Part shown: one piece after another, positions 48,023 to 59,900 of the stretch
Layout: the number at the start of each line of letters is the position of its first letter
Numbering within the stretch: the stretch's first letter is position 1
Source: Plumapathes pennacea
Lineage: Eukaryota; Cnidaria; Anthozoa; Antipatharia; Myriopathidae
Direction: 5' to 3'
DNA length: 64,000 nt
Assembly (NCBI GenBank): GCA_964036295.1
Contig: OZ038463.1
Coordinates: 18,711,069-18,775,068 of the forward strand
The notes under the pieces: generated by a model
Told to the model about the DNA's origin: nothing
The model's database searches: none
Seen by the model: the letters and a program-made list of their open reading frames with translations, nothing else
Translations under genes and position numbers: made by a program

Positions 48023-49635
48023 CTGCGCAAAGAAGAAGAGGAAATGGGACAATAGTTCATATCACTGTGACATCAGATGGATTCATTCGCCTGTGAACGT
48101 GCGAAGATGGCTTCTATTGTGTTTGACCAATCACGAAACCCGAATTTGGCATCGTCGCAATATCACCGTTTGTCATAGCTGACAATTTGTTCTCATAGTC
48201 GGCAAGCGGTATCAGGTGAACAAATAAAGATATGGCCGCCTTGTCGTTTTATAGCAATCCCATCCGTCTACATCGGAAGCTTTTTATCCCTATTAGCTCT
48301 TACTTTTGAAAAGGAGGAGGCAGAAAATAGCAAGCCGCACAAAAACTGCAAACAAAGTCTTTCTCCCATCAGTTTACTTTACAAGTGAAAATGATCGTGA
48401 ATTCATCACGAACAGATACTAAATCCAACTTAATCAATTCAAGCGTAAAAGTCAACATGCAGTAAAAAAGAACCTCTGTCAGCTAACTGAATCATATTTT
48501 ATCACAATACGCAAGGCTTTCGTTTGCCCTTTTAATTTCGAGTATTTTAAACCAGACACTTAAAATAAAACACACCCATACATAACAATTCTAGCAACCA
48601 ATTTCGTTTAGCTGCCAAGACTATCGGCGATCGGGAAAACGGAATACATGTGCGTCGTGTTATGTCCACAAAATTGGAGCGACGGTTCACTGCAGGCCAC
48701 ATACTCAGCCTTGAGTTCAATTTATCCCTTTCGATATATTACTCATTAATTTTCATTCATTCTTTGTAATAAACGTACCTCTTCAAACTTACCGCCCACC
48801 TAAGTTTGAACTGAAGCCAGTGATAGATTCAAGCAATCAATTATAACAGGTCAGAGCCGCTATACTCCAAAACAAGGAAATGTGCGTCCTTCAGAGCTGT
48901 GATGACCTTGATAGGTGCACACTTTGTTGTCAATTTGAGCTCCCACGCAGCATGATTGTTCCGCGCTGCATTATTCCCGTTCATTTGCAGTTTCCCAGAC
49001 AACTTTAGTCCCACGCAAGCAGACGTGATTAGCCTCAGAATTTAAAACTAACTTCATGTGATAAGCGTAATATCGCGTGTAATAATCACAAATAACAATT
49101 ATCTGATAATACATAGTCTTAGCTTTTCACTGATTCCCCATCTTTAGATAGGACCGGTGGAAGTGGAAGTGTTAAGCATAAAATATAAAACAGCACTTGG
49201 TCTGAATTGTCAAAAAAAAAAAGAAGCCAATTGCCTTCAGAGAGTCAGCACGCTGTCCAATTTGTTTTTCAGTTTTCAGAAAATCCTATACAGTTGAATT
49301 GTATAGGAGAACTGCACGTGTACGTGGCATTTGATAGTTTGTTAAGTCAGATGAATATCGACTCTCATTACGTCGCTCAATAAATTTCTTCTTGCGTAGT
49401 TGGGAGAATTTTTATGATAACTTCAGCAGTGAAAATATTAAATCAGTTCGTACACCTCGCTTAAGGTTTCAACATGTCCGGGAAAGCGACTATGAACTAC
49501 ACCTAAACCTCATTTAAACTGACTTCGACTTAAGTCGACCTGCGTTACTCCGATACTGTTCACCATACGAAATTTCAGTATACTGAGTTGGTGTTGAATG
49601 CGTGAAAATAGTGTCGCAAATGCAGAGACTATATA

Positions 49636-49760
49636 AAGGCCTGTTTCAGACGTCAAACTTTGCATGCGTCAAATACAGTGCAAATGAGTAAACTGTATTG
49701 TTATGGCTGATTTACACTGTATTCGGCGCATGTGTGAAGTTCGACGTTTGAAACAAGCCT
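49636..49760. mobile_element. Short MITE
   Basis: AGGCCTGTTTCAGACGTCAAAC on the left matches the complement of GTTCGACGTTTGAAACAAGCCT on the right, with GCATGCG/CGCATGTG inside. It is about 125 bp and non-coding; AA-rich flanks hide the target. Confidence 0.65.
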
Positions 49761-51495
49761 AAGTGTATATGTAAAGCCTCGGTTAGCTGGCCGCCACGCG
49801 TCTTCAAAAAGTGTCTTCTGAGAATGCAAACAAATTTACCGTAGCAAAACGTTTGATAAAGCGACTCGTGGAAAGCCAGTACGGTGACTGTGACCTAACC
49901 CAAGTTTAGAAAGTGTAAGTTTTTATTATGTGCGTCTGAACATTTAGTGCCTGGCAAGTGGTTAGCCGCCCATAAGTGAAACCCTTGTGCACTAAAGTGT
50001 ATATAAAGGCTTCGCAGTAATTTCATGAAACAACTACCTATCTAAAGCTTTCAGTTGCATGTTTTGGGAGTTGTACTATATAACTGACCACGAAAATCAG
50101 TATCGATCGGTCCACACTCTCACTTCACAGTTATATGTGCATGACGTTTCAATATTCTTGTAACTCAGTGTTGGTGACGAAACAAAATGCTGCTGCTGGA
50201 CTCAGTGAGCTCATCGGGCAATGCATCGGAAATTCAAATTCAACTGAACTGTATAGTTGTCTCGTTAGATATTTCTATACTCAGCCATGCCGTCAAAATA
50301 CTTTAACTTTAAGGTTTCTACTATATATATATATAACTCAAATCAAATTCTTTTTGTGGGATTGACTTTTACGTAGCAGACTGGACCTGCGACTTAAATA
50401 CATCCTTAATATATAGACGAAAACGTGAATTCAAACTGAAAAACTGTATTGGGCAATTTGTATAATTATACGTAAACCAAAAATCTGCAGCAATTAGAAT
50501 GAAGAACTGTAAAACGGCGCCGTTCTTATGACTGTTGTGTTATGAACAGAAGGAAGATAAACATGTCTCTACACGATGGTATACAAATCCATTGCTGATG
50601 TTTTAGTCAATGATGATTTCTCAAAAGATAACGAGAATTTATACGAGTAGCCATTGAATGAGTATAATTGCAGCAAAGATAAATAAATGTTATGACGCCT
50701 TTCTATGGAAATTTTTAAATATAAACAGAACCTCCTCCCCCTCATTCTTTGGAGAAAATGGCTTATTTTGTTGCCTACCTTCCTCAACTGATGCAGATAA
50801 AATAATAATAATTAAAAAAACGCTGTTGAAATGTGTTTCCTGTCACTAGCGGTATTGCTTATAGAAGGGAATGGCAAACGCAGCTATTAAATGAATCATC
50901 ATTGTCAGACACTGCTTGTTTTACCGCTTGGCCCTTGGAGCAAATATATAGAGTAGATTGAGTGCTTAGTCATGGTGATAAGAACCTCAATACGTGCCAC
51001 CCAAAGGAAATGAGTGCATCCTTTTGGGGGATGATTAGTGTCTAAAAGACACATAATGAACACAATTAACCATTCTGGTCGAATCGGAATTAAAACTACC
51101 TTCGGCCGATTATTTCTTCATTTTTCTGCCCCACGGAATGCTGGTGAGCTGGCCCTTGTCTCTACAAGAATCGATGGATTTTGTTGAGATTAAAATAGTT
51201 CATTTTCGAGTGAATGCAGATCTTTGGTTTGTATTGCCCTGCGACAAGTTTCCTTTTCTGTTTAGTCATAAAAACAAGACTGCACCTGCCTCTAGCTCTG
51301 TAAGAACACGGTTACCGTTCTGAGCCGGGAACTATGACTGCCTAGCCTAAAACTTACGGGATTGGACCGTTCATCTAAAAAATATTCTAAAACAAGTTTT
51401 AACAAACTTGCGGACCACATCATGCCGACTTCTGATGCAAGTCAATGTTGACACTGTATTAATAATTCAACGTAAATTAAGTCTCGAAGATTTAC

Positions 51496-51592
51496 AAAGG
51501 GGAGTTCAAAATGAAGGCCTCTGAAAGGGGAGTTCAAAATAAAGGCCTCTGAAAGGGGAATTCAAAATGAAGGCCTCTGAAAGGGGAGTTCA
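51496..51592. repeat. 28-bp tandem repeat, 3.5 copies
   Basis: The unit AAAGGGGAGTTCAAAATGAA plus GGCCTCTG is repeated with single-base variants. Confidence 0.95.
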
Positions 51593-52153
51593 CTTACGGT
51601 GTCACGACGTGACGGTTTCTTGAGGTTTCACTATTTGAGAAACGTATTCAGTACTATGCAAAGAACGATGGAAGAAACCTACAAGTAAAAAAATGACAAA
51701 AGGAAACATACTAAATATTCGTTTAGTCCTGTGAGTGAGTAGTGCAAACCTTTAACAGTTTACATATATTCAAATAGGGCAGGACAGAGTTTCCAATCAC
51801 TGACACTTACACTTCAGTTGACAGCAGTGTGTTGTGGATTATATGACGAAAAAAGACGTCGAAGTAGACTAGGGCCAGCGACTCGTACTACATCACTCAC
51901 TTGCTAGACAAAATATGCACCGTCCTATTAAAATACCTGCTTTTTTAAAGATATTAAAATACCTGCTTTCAGGTAATTATTATAATACCTGCTTTTAAGA
52001 TAATAAAACATTTTTTGACATCAAAATACCCCTACAAGGGCTAGAAGAACTAATATTCCGTGTTCTCTATCGACACGACGGCACCAAACACTCGACCGCC
52101 AACAACATCGGAGAAACCGCCCTTAAATTTGACTGCTCAAAATGTAAACTCAC

Positions 52154-52306
52154 ATCATTTTTACAGAAAATATCACCTAACAAACATGAAGAATAATTGA
52201 TAGTTGCATCAGCCCTTTCAGTCTGAGCATTATCAGTTGCCAGGTTCTCCTTACTCTCACGTCGGTTATCCGCATTGTTTGAAAGGAGACCTTTTATATT
52301 GATCAT
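52154..52306 (-). CDS. Candidate first exon of receptor-like gene 2
   Basis: An ATG-led frame (MINIKGLLSNNADNRRESKE, ending LGDIFCKND) reaches a donor GAT|GTGAGT in phase 0. This fits the phase-0 acceptor of the exon at 48022, but the intron would be 4.1 kb. It shares no clear sequence with the candidate first exon of gene 1, and the link is weak. Confidence 0.2.
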
Positions 52307-52501
52307 GGTTGACCGTTAGGGACCTAAGCAAACAGATGACGGGGACGACTCTTGTGAAAGGAGCTGATTATATGGTTTGTATGTGATGACGTGTCGCTGT
52401 GCTAGTATAATGCTGATGCTCGGTTATTTTTAGGTCGTGGACAACTGATTTATAAGTAATAAGAAAACGGCCGGAACGTGCTCAGCTGGCCAACAAGAAG
52501 C

Positions 52502-53272
52502 CGCGGGGGGTAAGGAGGGGGGGGGGGGGGGGGGGGTGGGTGGGGTACTCCCTTATATAAGCCATATTAAGTATGTGCCGCGCCAAAGGGTATCGTTTAT
52601 AAGCATTTTTGTCTAAAATAGGACATAGATTTGTGTCATTTTGGTCTGAAATATGGTATGATTTTGTCTTTTTGGTCTGGGAATATAGGATTGTAGAGTC
52701 GGTCAAGCTGAAATAGGGTACACATTTTGGCGTCACGTCTGAAACAAGGTATGGAAAATCGTACATTTTGGTCTGAAATAGGGTAAGGGTTTGGAGAACC
52801 ATGCGGCACACCCCATCCGGGCTAGAGGCAAACCACGGGATGAGATTCAAATGTTGGGTAGCAGTGAGCATTGTTCTAAGTATGCCTGTACAATGCTCCA
52901 ACATCAGAATAGAGGGGAGCTGAGCCGAAGAATCTAATTGACAAATTTCCACTGGTTTTTCCGTGGTGTAGACCCTTATTTACCATCCTTTTTTCCACCA
53001 CAATATTTAGAAATATACCGGGGGAGGGGGGGGCGTACTCCTCAAAATTTTGGGTGGGAATGTGCCGCCCGGGACTGAAAACTCTTACCCAGTTTGCGAT
53101 TTTCGACCATATGTCAGACCAAACATCAAAATGTCCGACCCTATGTCAGACCAAACATCAAAATGTCCGACCCTATTCCAGTCTCAAAATAGATACCCTA
53201 GTTCAGACTAAAATGATACCCTTTGGGGCGGGACATACCTATATGGCTTATATATGGGAGTAACCGGGGAAA
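52502..53272. mobile_element. Long inverted-repeat element (GGGTACTCCC type)
   Basis: The left end (GGGTACTCCCTTATATAAGC, then GCCAAAGGGTATC) is matched in reverse by the right end (GATACCCTTTGGGG, then CTTATATATGGGAGTA). Inside both arms TTTTGGTCTGAAATA-type units repeat. A poly-G run (about 52,517-52,536) sits near the left end. Similar units are, to my knowledge, abundant in anthozoan genomes. Frames read across it are not genes. Confidence 0.7.
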
Positions 53273-53391
53273 TATACAAGAAAGTTTCGTTGTACATTCG
53301 TTGCAAGGCGTGACATGCTGGCGTCAGCATCGTTGTCTGGACTCTTATTTACCACGGTAAGTCGACCAATCAGAGAAAACTAGTGAGTTTT

Positions 53392-53394
<3 letters not shown>

Positions 53395-53423
<29 letters not shown>
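53395..53423. repeat. Poly-A tract
   Basis: A run of about 28 A. Confidence 0.9.
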
Positions 53424-53427
<4 letters not shown>

Positions 53428-53737
53428 AGTTATCAACAAACTTGGTCAAGTTTCAAATGCCAGCTTGTTTATTGCTGATGGCCACTCCGCAACATTTTTT
53501 CACAGGAGATTGGGGGTTGTTAGTGAAAATACCGTACTCTGCAGGACAGGTTAGAACAAGTCATCCGTGAAAAGGATTATGTTGGACTACAAAACAGCCA
53601 CTTCTTTGCGCTGGGAAAATTGAGCAAGCTCCAAGCAAATGCACGTGATTTGGGGAGAGCAAACCTTATCGCTAGGAGAATTGAGGAAAGGAGAGAAAGC
53701 AATCACATGGAATAATACTGGTCAGAACATTGTCTAG

Positions 53738-53743
53738 TTTATT
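53738..53743 (-). terminator. Candidate polyadenylation signal for UQCRFS1
   Basis: AATAAA on the - strand about 280 bp beyond the UQCRFS1 stop. It is chosen by position only. Confidence 0.3.
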
Positions 53744-54019
53744 ATCCTCCTGTGGATTAGCCTTACATGCAAATTCTGTACTCAAGAGGGGAACAGCAAG
53801 TCAACTGAAGATAACTCTCAAACGTGTCTCATCTTTTAATAAAATGCTTCCTGAAGACATTGCCAGTAATATTCAGCTGCAATATTGCAAATTACACCAT
53901 GACCAACACAGCACACTGAAACCAATGCAATCAATGCAATATTCACAGCACCATTTGTCTCAATCAGGTCTCTTTAAAACTATCATCGCTTCACATTTTA
54001 ACAATAATGCTGAATACAA

Positions 54020-56720
54020 TCATCCCACAACAAGAGTGCTCTCATCCAAAAATGAGTGAGTTGGCACCTCCAAGTTTAGCGGCGCAGGACCTTTGCGGAT
54101 TCGACCAGAGGCATCATAGTGAGATCCATGACAAGGACAATAATAACCACCAAAATCTCCAGCATTGGCGATGGGGACGCAGCCCAAGTGGGTGCAGACA
54201 CCGATGAGGACCAGCCACTTGTCCTGTTGCACACGGTCAGCATCATGCTCGGGGTCTCGTAGGGTGCTTACTTCAATATTGCGTTCACGCTCCACCTCAT
54301 CATCACTGCGGTGCCGGACAAAAAGGGGTTTGCCTCGCCACTTGAACACCATGTTCTTTCCTGAAGCATCAAAAATACACAGTATAGGAATAACAGTGAG
54401 TACAGCAGTGTAACATCAAAAACTGTCACAGTCAGCATACACATACAGTACTGGGCCTGGTTTTTCAAAACATGATTAGGCTAATCCTGGATTAGGTCTA
54501 AACTTTTTTGTCATTTTTTTTAGCCTGAAAACGTGAAAGTTTCGTCCACAACAACTTTCTTGATAATGTTTTAAGCTGGAATGAGCTTTCTAATCCATCT
54601 TCGAACAAAACCAAGCAGTTTAATGACAGAGAGGGCGAGAGAAAGAATTTCGTTAATCTTGGATTAGCTTAATCGACCTTCGAAAAACCGGGCCCTGTAT
54701 TGTACTGCACTGCACCCAAAAGTACTGTATGCTCTATAAAATAGTTTTTCTTTGTTGAGTACATCAGCAAGACAACTTACTGTGCACCTTGTTACTGTGT
54801 GAATAGGGCCTGTGCCAGTAGTCTGTAGCAGTATCTATCAGTATCAGACCATAACACTGCATACAGTTCATGTATCAGCGCTCGACATTTAAGGTTTTAG
54901 GTTGGTTGCCCGTTGGACTGTAGATTGACTTCGAGAAATAGAAATTTTCATAATTTCTGATTGCATGGCCCTGAATTTACCTGCCTGACCAAAATTTTTG
55001 GTTGCCTCGGGCATAGTGGGCACTGTTAATGTCAAGCACTGTGTATGGATACAGCAGTGCAGTTTGTTGCCTTCAAAGTTTTAGGCTATGCAGTTTATAG
55101 CTATTCAATCTACCATACAAAACATAAACTGGGATTGATTTAATTTTGAATAAGTTTTTGGAGCCAATTTATATCAGGGAAGAGCTGGCTCGGAGGTAAT
55201 GGCTGGCAGAGAATAAAGGGGGGCTACGTGTCAATACTACAGACTGTTCCAAAACCTACCCTCAGGAATAGAAGTGAGATCAACTTCAATCTTTGCCATG
55301 GCCAATACATCAGCAGATGCACTCATGGTTGAAAGAAAGTCTACCAACATATTTTTTCCAGCATGTGCACCCGTCACACCCAGCCCAGCCACCATCATGT
55401 AGGTAAATGCTCGGCGACTGACATCGCTAACAACTGGCTTGCTAGGGTCTTGAGAAGCTGGTCGCCGATAGTCACTGAAGTCTGGAACTGTCAAATCCGT
55501 GTGACTATATCTCACATGTGCCTTGCCTGCAAGCAAAAGACAAAATGAAGGCAGGGATGTTACTGTTCCTACTGGAATTAATATCACAGTACCAGAAATA
55601 CAATTTTGCAAATGTACCCTCACCATGGAGTTTAGAGATTTTGTCTATCACTGTTTTAGAGAGATGAGTTAGTGTTTGTTAGCTGCTTGGATTGCACAAA
55701 GAGGGAGAATAATAAGATGTAGCATTTTTAGACTACTCGAGACTTTTACTGTAGGCTACAAGTACAGGCAAATCAATTTTCTTTTCTGTGCTGTAGCATC
55801 CTGAACATAGGTTTTCCATTTACAAAGAGTACTGGTGCAGTTGCCAGTAGAATGCCACTATTTTGAACATGGTTATCTCAAACTCCCTCTTATCTCAACC
55901 AAAAATTTCAACTTCACTCTGAAAATGAACTTCGTAGAAATGTACAATGTAGAACCTGGCTATCTCTGACTATATTCCTCCCTTCACTTTGTGTAGCAGG
56001 GTTCTACTGTAGCACTGTTGATCCACTCCACTTCTGAAAGTGATGCAGACTTGTATATCAATAGGTTTTCGAAATAGCATTGATTACAGCAAGCATTTGG
56101 AAAAGTACACAGTAAGACACACACACACATGTATTTCAGGAAGTTAAAGACTATTTCAGAGCTCAACTTACAAAAGGTAGCTGACCCCAGTAAAATACAA
56201 ACGACTGAAACCTTCCGACACAACGAAATGGGCTAACTAAAGAATGACTTTTTTGGTCCCTGCAAAATACCACAGTAGTGTAGGCAAGTAGATGCCCACA
56301 TAGTCATACAAGAATATAGATTGCCATTGTACAACTACAATCTGACAAACTTTCCCATGGCTGAAGTCAGTTCATATGACTCATAAAAGTACTGCATGTA
56401 CTTTGTACTTCAGTATCAACAGACATTTGGATCATTTGCACGGGTAAAATAATTCAGAAACCGATAGGTTTAGCGCTCAGAAGGTATCGGGCTAGTGTAG
56501 ACATAAATAAGACAAAGTAAGGCTTACCAAAAAGTTTAGTTGTCGCAACGAGTTTACCGGTAGTCACATTGCACGATGCCTTTGCTTGGGGAGTGCTCGT
56601 CAGCTCCTCAACCGCAGGGATAACTGCAGCGGGAGCCCCTTTTAACGTACTTGCAATGTGTGTTGTAGTTCCACAGAGATATTTAGAAAATCCAGCAGAC
56701 GTACAACGAGTAGAAAACAT
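54020..56720 (-). CDS. UQCRFS1: Rieske iron-sulfur subunit of complex III, complete
   Basis: Three exons on the - strand: 56720-56528, 55526-55260 and 54360-54020, giving 266 aa (human 274). The protein carries the 2Fe-2S cluster that takes electrons from ubiquinol and hands them to cytochrome c1 in the inner mitochondrial membrane. Seen in order: a mitochondrial-type N-terminus without acidic residues ([17 protein letters not shown]); the matrix segment [15 protein letters not shown]; a membrane helix around 103-122 ([17 protein letters not shown]); the flexible hinge [14 protein letters not shown]; and the soluble head with both cluster-ligand boxes, CTHLGC (209-214) and CPCHGSH (228-234). 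It ends ESTLVVG. The start at 56718-56720 is preferred to an ATG eight codons upstream, which would add acidic residues to the presequence. It is divergently arranged with RTTN. All key residues are present. Confidence 0.97.
54453..54694. mobile_element. MITE in UQCRFS1 intron 2
   Basis: GGGCCTGGTTTTTCAAAACA on the left and CTTCGAAAAACCGGGCCC on the right are inverted ends, followed inward by GATTAGGCTAATCCTGGATT and its near complement. It is non-coding. Confidence 0.7.
54876..55042. mobile_element. Short element, copy A of a dispersed pair
   Basis: The ends CAGCGCTCGACATT and AATGTCAAGCACTGTG are inverted. The interior (TTTTAGGTTGGTTGCCC, then GACCAAAATTTTTGGTTGCC) matches 60,733-60,899 at roughly 85% by eye. 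It lies in UQCRFS1 intron 2. Confidence 0.7.
55865..56009. repeat. Remnant of a pogo/Tigger-like MITE
   Basis: GTAGAACCTGGCTATCTCTG and AGCAGGGTTCTACTGTA resemble the GTAGAACCCCGCTATCTCG ends seen at 7751. It is degraded and lies in UQCRFS1 intron 1. Confidence 0.4.
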
Positions 56721-56958
56721 GATGAATTCTGTTTCGTTCAACACCGGCTTCCAATATGGCCGCCAAAATGGCCGAGGAGGAGTTACGTCACAATACCCAC
56801 AAGTCTGTGCGTGAGCAGCGCCGCTGACCGTGACATTGTCGGCTCATTATCAGATGAACTGGGCGCCATTTTTGAAGACAGATATCTTGTCTTCCCTCTG
56901 CTCGCAAAATGAGCTTCGAATCTTGTCTATGGAACTGTTTCAGAAATAGGTGAAAAGC
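56721..56958. promoter_or_regulatory. Divergent UQCRFS1/RTTN promoter
   Basis: The two ATG codons are 238 bp apart, head to head. The interval holds YY1-type sites (AATATGGCCGCC and AAAATGGCCGAG, 56,753-56,774) and a CRE-like TTACGTCA (56,783-56,790), and has no TATA box. This is typical of a housekeeping bidirectional promoter. Confidence 0.6.
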
Positions 56959-59900
56959 ATGGTCACGGGAAGCCAATCGGATGATGTTATCTTGCCAGCT
57001 TCGAGTGTTGTTGTCCAGCCTTTGATTCCTAAACTTGGTAAGATATTTTAATAGACTTCGAGGAGATTTATGGTGTTGAAGTACATGTATATTTCACCCC
57101 ATTTCCTACCTTTTCTCCACTACCTTGGACCCTACCTTGTGTATAGATCAATTTTCTCTGCATACATTGCTAAAATGTAGTTTGTTTACATTGCTTTTTA
57201 GTCCAGACTTCAAAGAAAGGTTTTCCTTCTCTCTAATATTCAGTCATGCAGACACACTACGCTACATCCTATAATATTCTTTTCTATGATAAAGGCCATG
57301 AAGTGGAGGAAATTCGAGTGCGTGCAGCAAAAAACATTTTGTTCAAACTGGAGCACAAGTTGGTGTGTGTGTCAGATCTGGTTCATGAGCGTCAGCTGCT
57401 GATTGGTCTGTTGGAATGGTTCAACTTCTCCTCTGTGCCCCTTAAGAGGGAAGTCCTTGGTCTTTTGGAAAGACTTGCAAAAGTAAGTTGCATAACTCGG
57501 GCTATACAGTACATTTTTGTTTGTAAGATCTCCTGAATAATCTGTATAGTACATTATATCGTTAACCTTTTCCAATTCTAGCCCCACATCTCTTTCTCAA
57601 AAACACAAAAACTCTCCCCTATAAAAACATGAACACTGCATGGTGTTGCAAATACTGTAAGTTGATAGTTATGGGTCATAACTTACATGCAAATGATACT
57701 GGCCCTCATCCCCTTTGTCCGGCTTTTGTCATGGAATACCTGGTCACCAGCCTGAAATTTTTGGTCGTTCTCCAGTTCGGAGCCTTTTTTAAGACTCAAA
57801 CTTGATTAATGCATAGGTACAAAGCATGATACTACAGTGTAGCTTATCATTCTGTTTTGTTGCCAGCATGTTTCAGCAGCACAAACTCTGATCAGTATTG
57901 GTGGGGTGGAGTTTCTTTCACACCTCCGACAAGACACTGACCCTGAACTGTATCAGAGTGTAGACAACGTCATCCATCAGCTGCTCAGTTTACCTCAGGA
58001 AACTGGCTCACAGCACGAACAATGGTGTTTATACAAAACCCATGAGGCACACGAGAGGGACCAACAGGGCCATGATGTTGGGCTCTCTGCAGGTGGGAAG
58101 AAAAAAATGTAGTGTAGTCCACTGCAGAGTAATTTATCATGTGAGGCGTCAGGGTGACACAAACTGTTCATTCCTTTAGTTATTTTGTCTGTAACACTGT
58201 AATTCAACTGAGAGGAATAAGGTCTCTGTCTGGCACCCAGGTTACACAAAAACACTTACCAGTCTTATATTTCACACAATGCATTTTAATGAATTAAAGG
58301 AAAAAGTTAAAACCCCTGGTGCCTGGATCTTGACATGGTTTTACTATAGAGTGATAATTAATATCTTTTCTTCTGCATACTGTAAGCACTGCACTGTAAT
58401 GAGTAGAGAGAAATTAACCACCACCTTCCACTCACCCACCCCCACCCCTTTGGCCCATGGGAGTGAACACGAGTCAATTGAATCTGATTGAATTTTTTTA
58501 CTTTTTGGGCAAATATCCAGTGTGAGCTCCCTATGATGAAAGCTGATCACTCACTGATCACTCACACACAGCTCAAAAATCCACTAGCTGGTCAACACCC
58601 AGCCATTGCAATTTTTGACATTGGGCTAGTCGCCTAGAGCAAGAGACGTTTGTTCAGTAGCTACAGCAGTCAACATTATTTTTTCTCCACTCCTTGAATA
58701 GGCAATATTTTTCCTTGAAAATTCCTGACTTTCTATGTGCATATTAAACACAAAATGTAAGTCAAGTTTCTGTAAGCTCATAAGCTTTTTCCTTTAAATA
58801 TTAACTTAGTTTAGATACCATAAAATAATTATATATAAAAGGTGTCATTTTGACTCAATTTTCAGCAAACCTTCACCCCACCCCTTGAGAGCCATGCCCT
58901 AAGACTGAGTGGGGCCCATACAACCTGCTTGATCTCCTGCATGAATATTCTTGAGGTTGGACACATTTGCCACAATACTGTACATTAACCTGTATCTTCT
59001 TTACAGATCACACCCATACAACTGTTGAAACTTTCAAGACTGCTCAAGGACACATTCCAATGTCCATTGTTGGAGCTCCCCAGAAAACTGGAGCAAGGTC
59101 TTCTGCCGTCTGTTGTCATGTCAGCCCAGCCAAAGGTTTCTTCTCAGATCAAAGCAGCTGTAGCGACAGACATCAGACAGGCCTTGACTGGGGACCAGAA
59201 CATTCCTCCCTCAGTTCAGCAAGACTACCAGGTCAGTGGAGCCAGCCATGAAATACTCTCTGGGTACCACTGGTATTTCTTTTTTTTTTGTTTGTTTGTT
59301 TGTTTTTGTTTTTGTTTTTGTTTTTGTTTTTGTTTTTGTTTTTGTTTTTGTTTTTTGTTTGTTTTTTATTTTTTATTTTTTTGTGGTTTTTCCAGTGATT
59401 CACCAAAATAGTTGTTGCTAGAAAATATTCTCACAAATCTTGTCTCTGCAAAAATTAGTTCTGAGGACAATATTAATAGTTATATTAATTATATTAATAT
59501 TAATATTAATTATTAAAAGTCTATAAAGGATGAGGTTATGGTACTTACAGTAGTACACCCAAACTTGGGTGATACGTCGTGCGAAATTGTTCGAAAATTG
59601 CGACTCTTTTATACTTTTGCCAGAAACCAAGATCACAAATTAAATCACAAAACTTAGGGTGCGTTTCTTTAATAGATCCATGATCCAAAGTATCCAATTT
59701 TGAATGTGATCCAGTGAATCCATCCTCAGTGTGGATCACATGGATTCATTTTCCGGATTTGGATTTCAGTAAAGAAACAGAGAATCTGTTTTTGGATTAG
59801 TGATCCAGATTTGGATTCCTAAAAAGAAACACACCCTTAGTGTCAGGATCGCTTAGGCCCGGGTAAAACGTCGTACTTCACATGAAGTGAAGACCAACCA

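Larger units (their letters stand above)
48023..52153. other. Gene-poor stretch upstream of receptor-like gene 2
   Basis: No supported exon. It includes an inverted-repeat element (49,636-49,760), a fragment resembling the 33,271 MITE near 49,360-49,440 (TTGGGAGAATTTTTATGATA), and a short tandem repeat at 51.5 kb. Confidence 0.35.

Noticed and set aside
52482-52952. A 156-codon frame on the - strand
   Set aside because: It is wholly inside an interspersed inverted-repeat element with repeated GGTCTGAAATA units.
53730-54059. A 109-codon frame on the + strand
   Set aside because: It lies opposite the 3' end and untranslated region of UQCRFS1 and has no support of its own.
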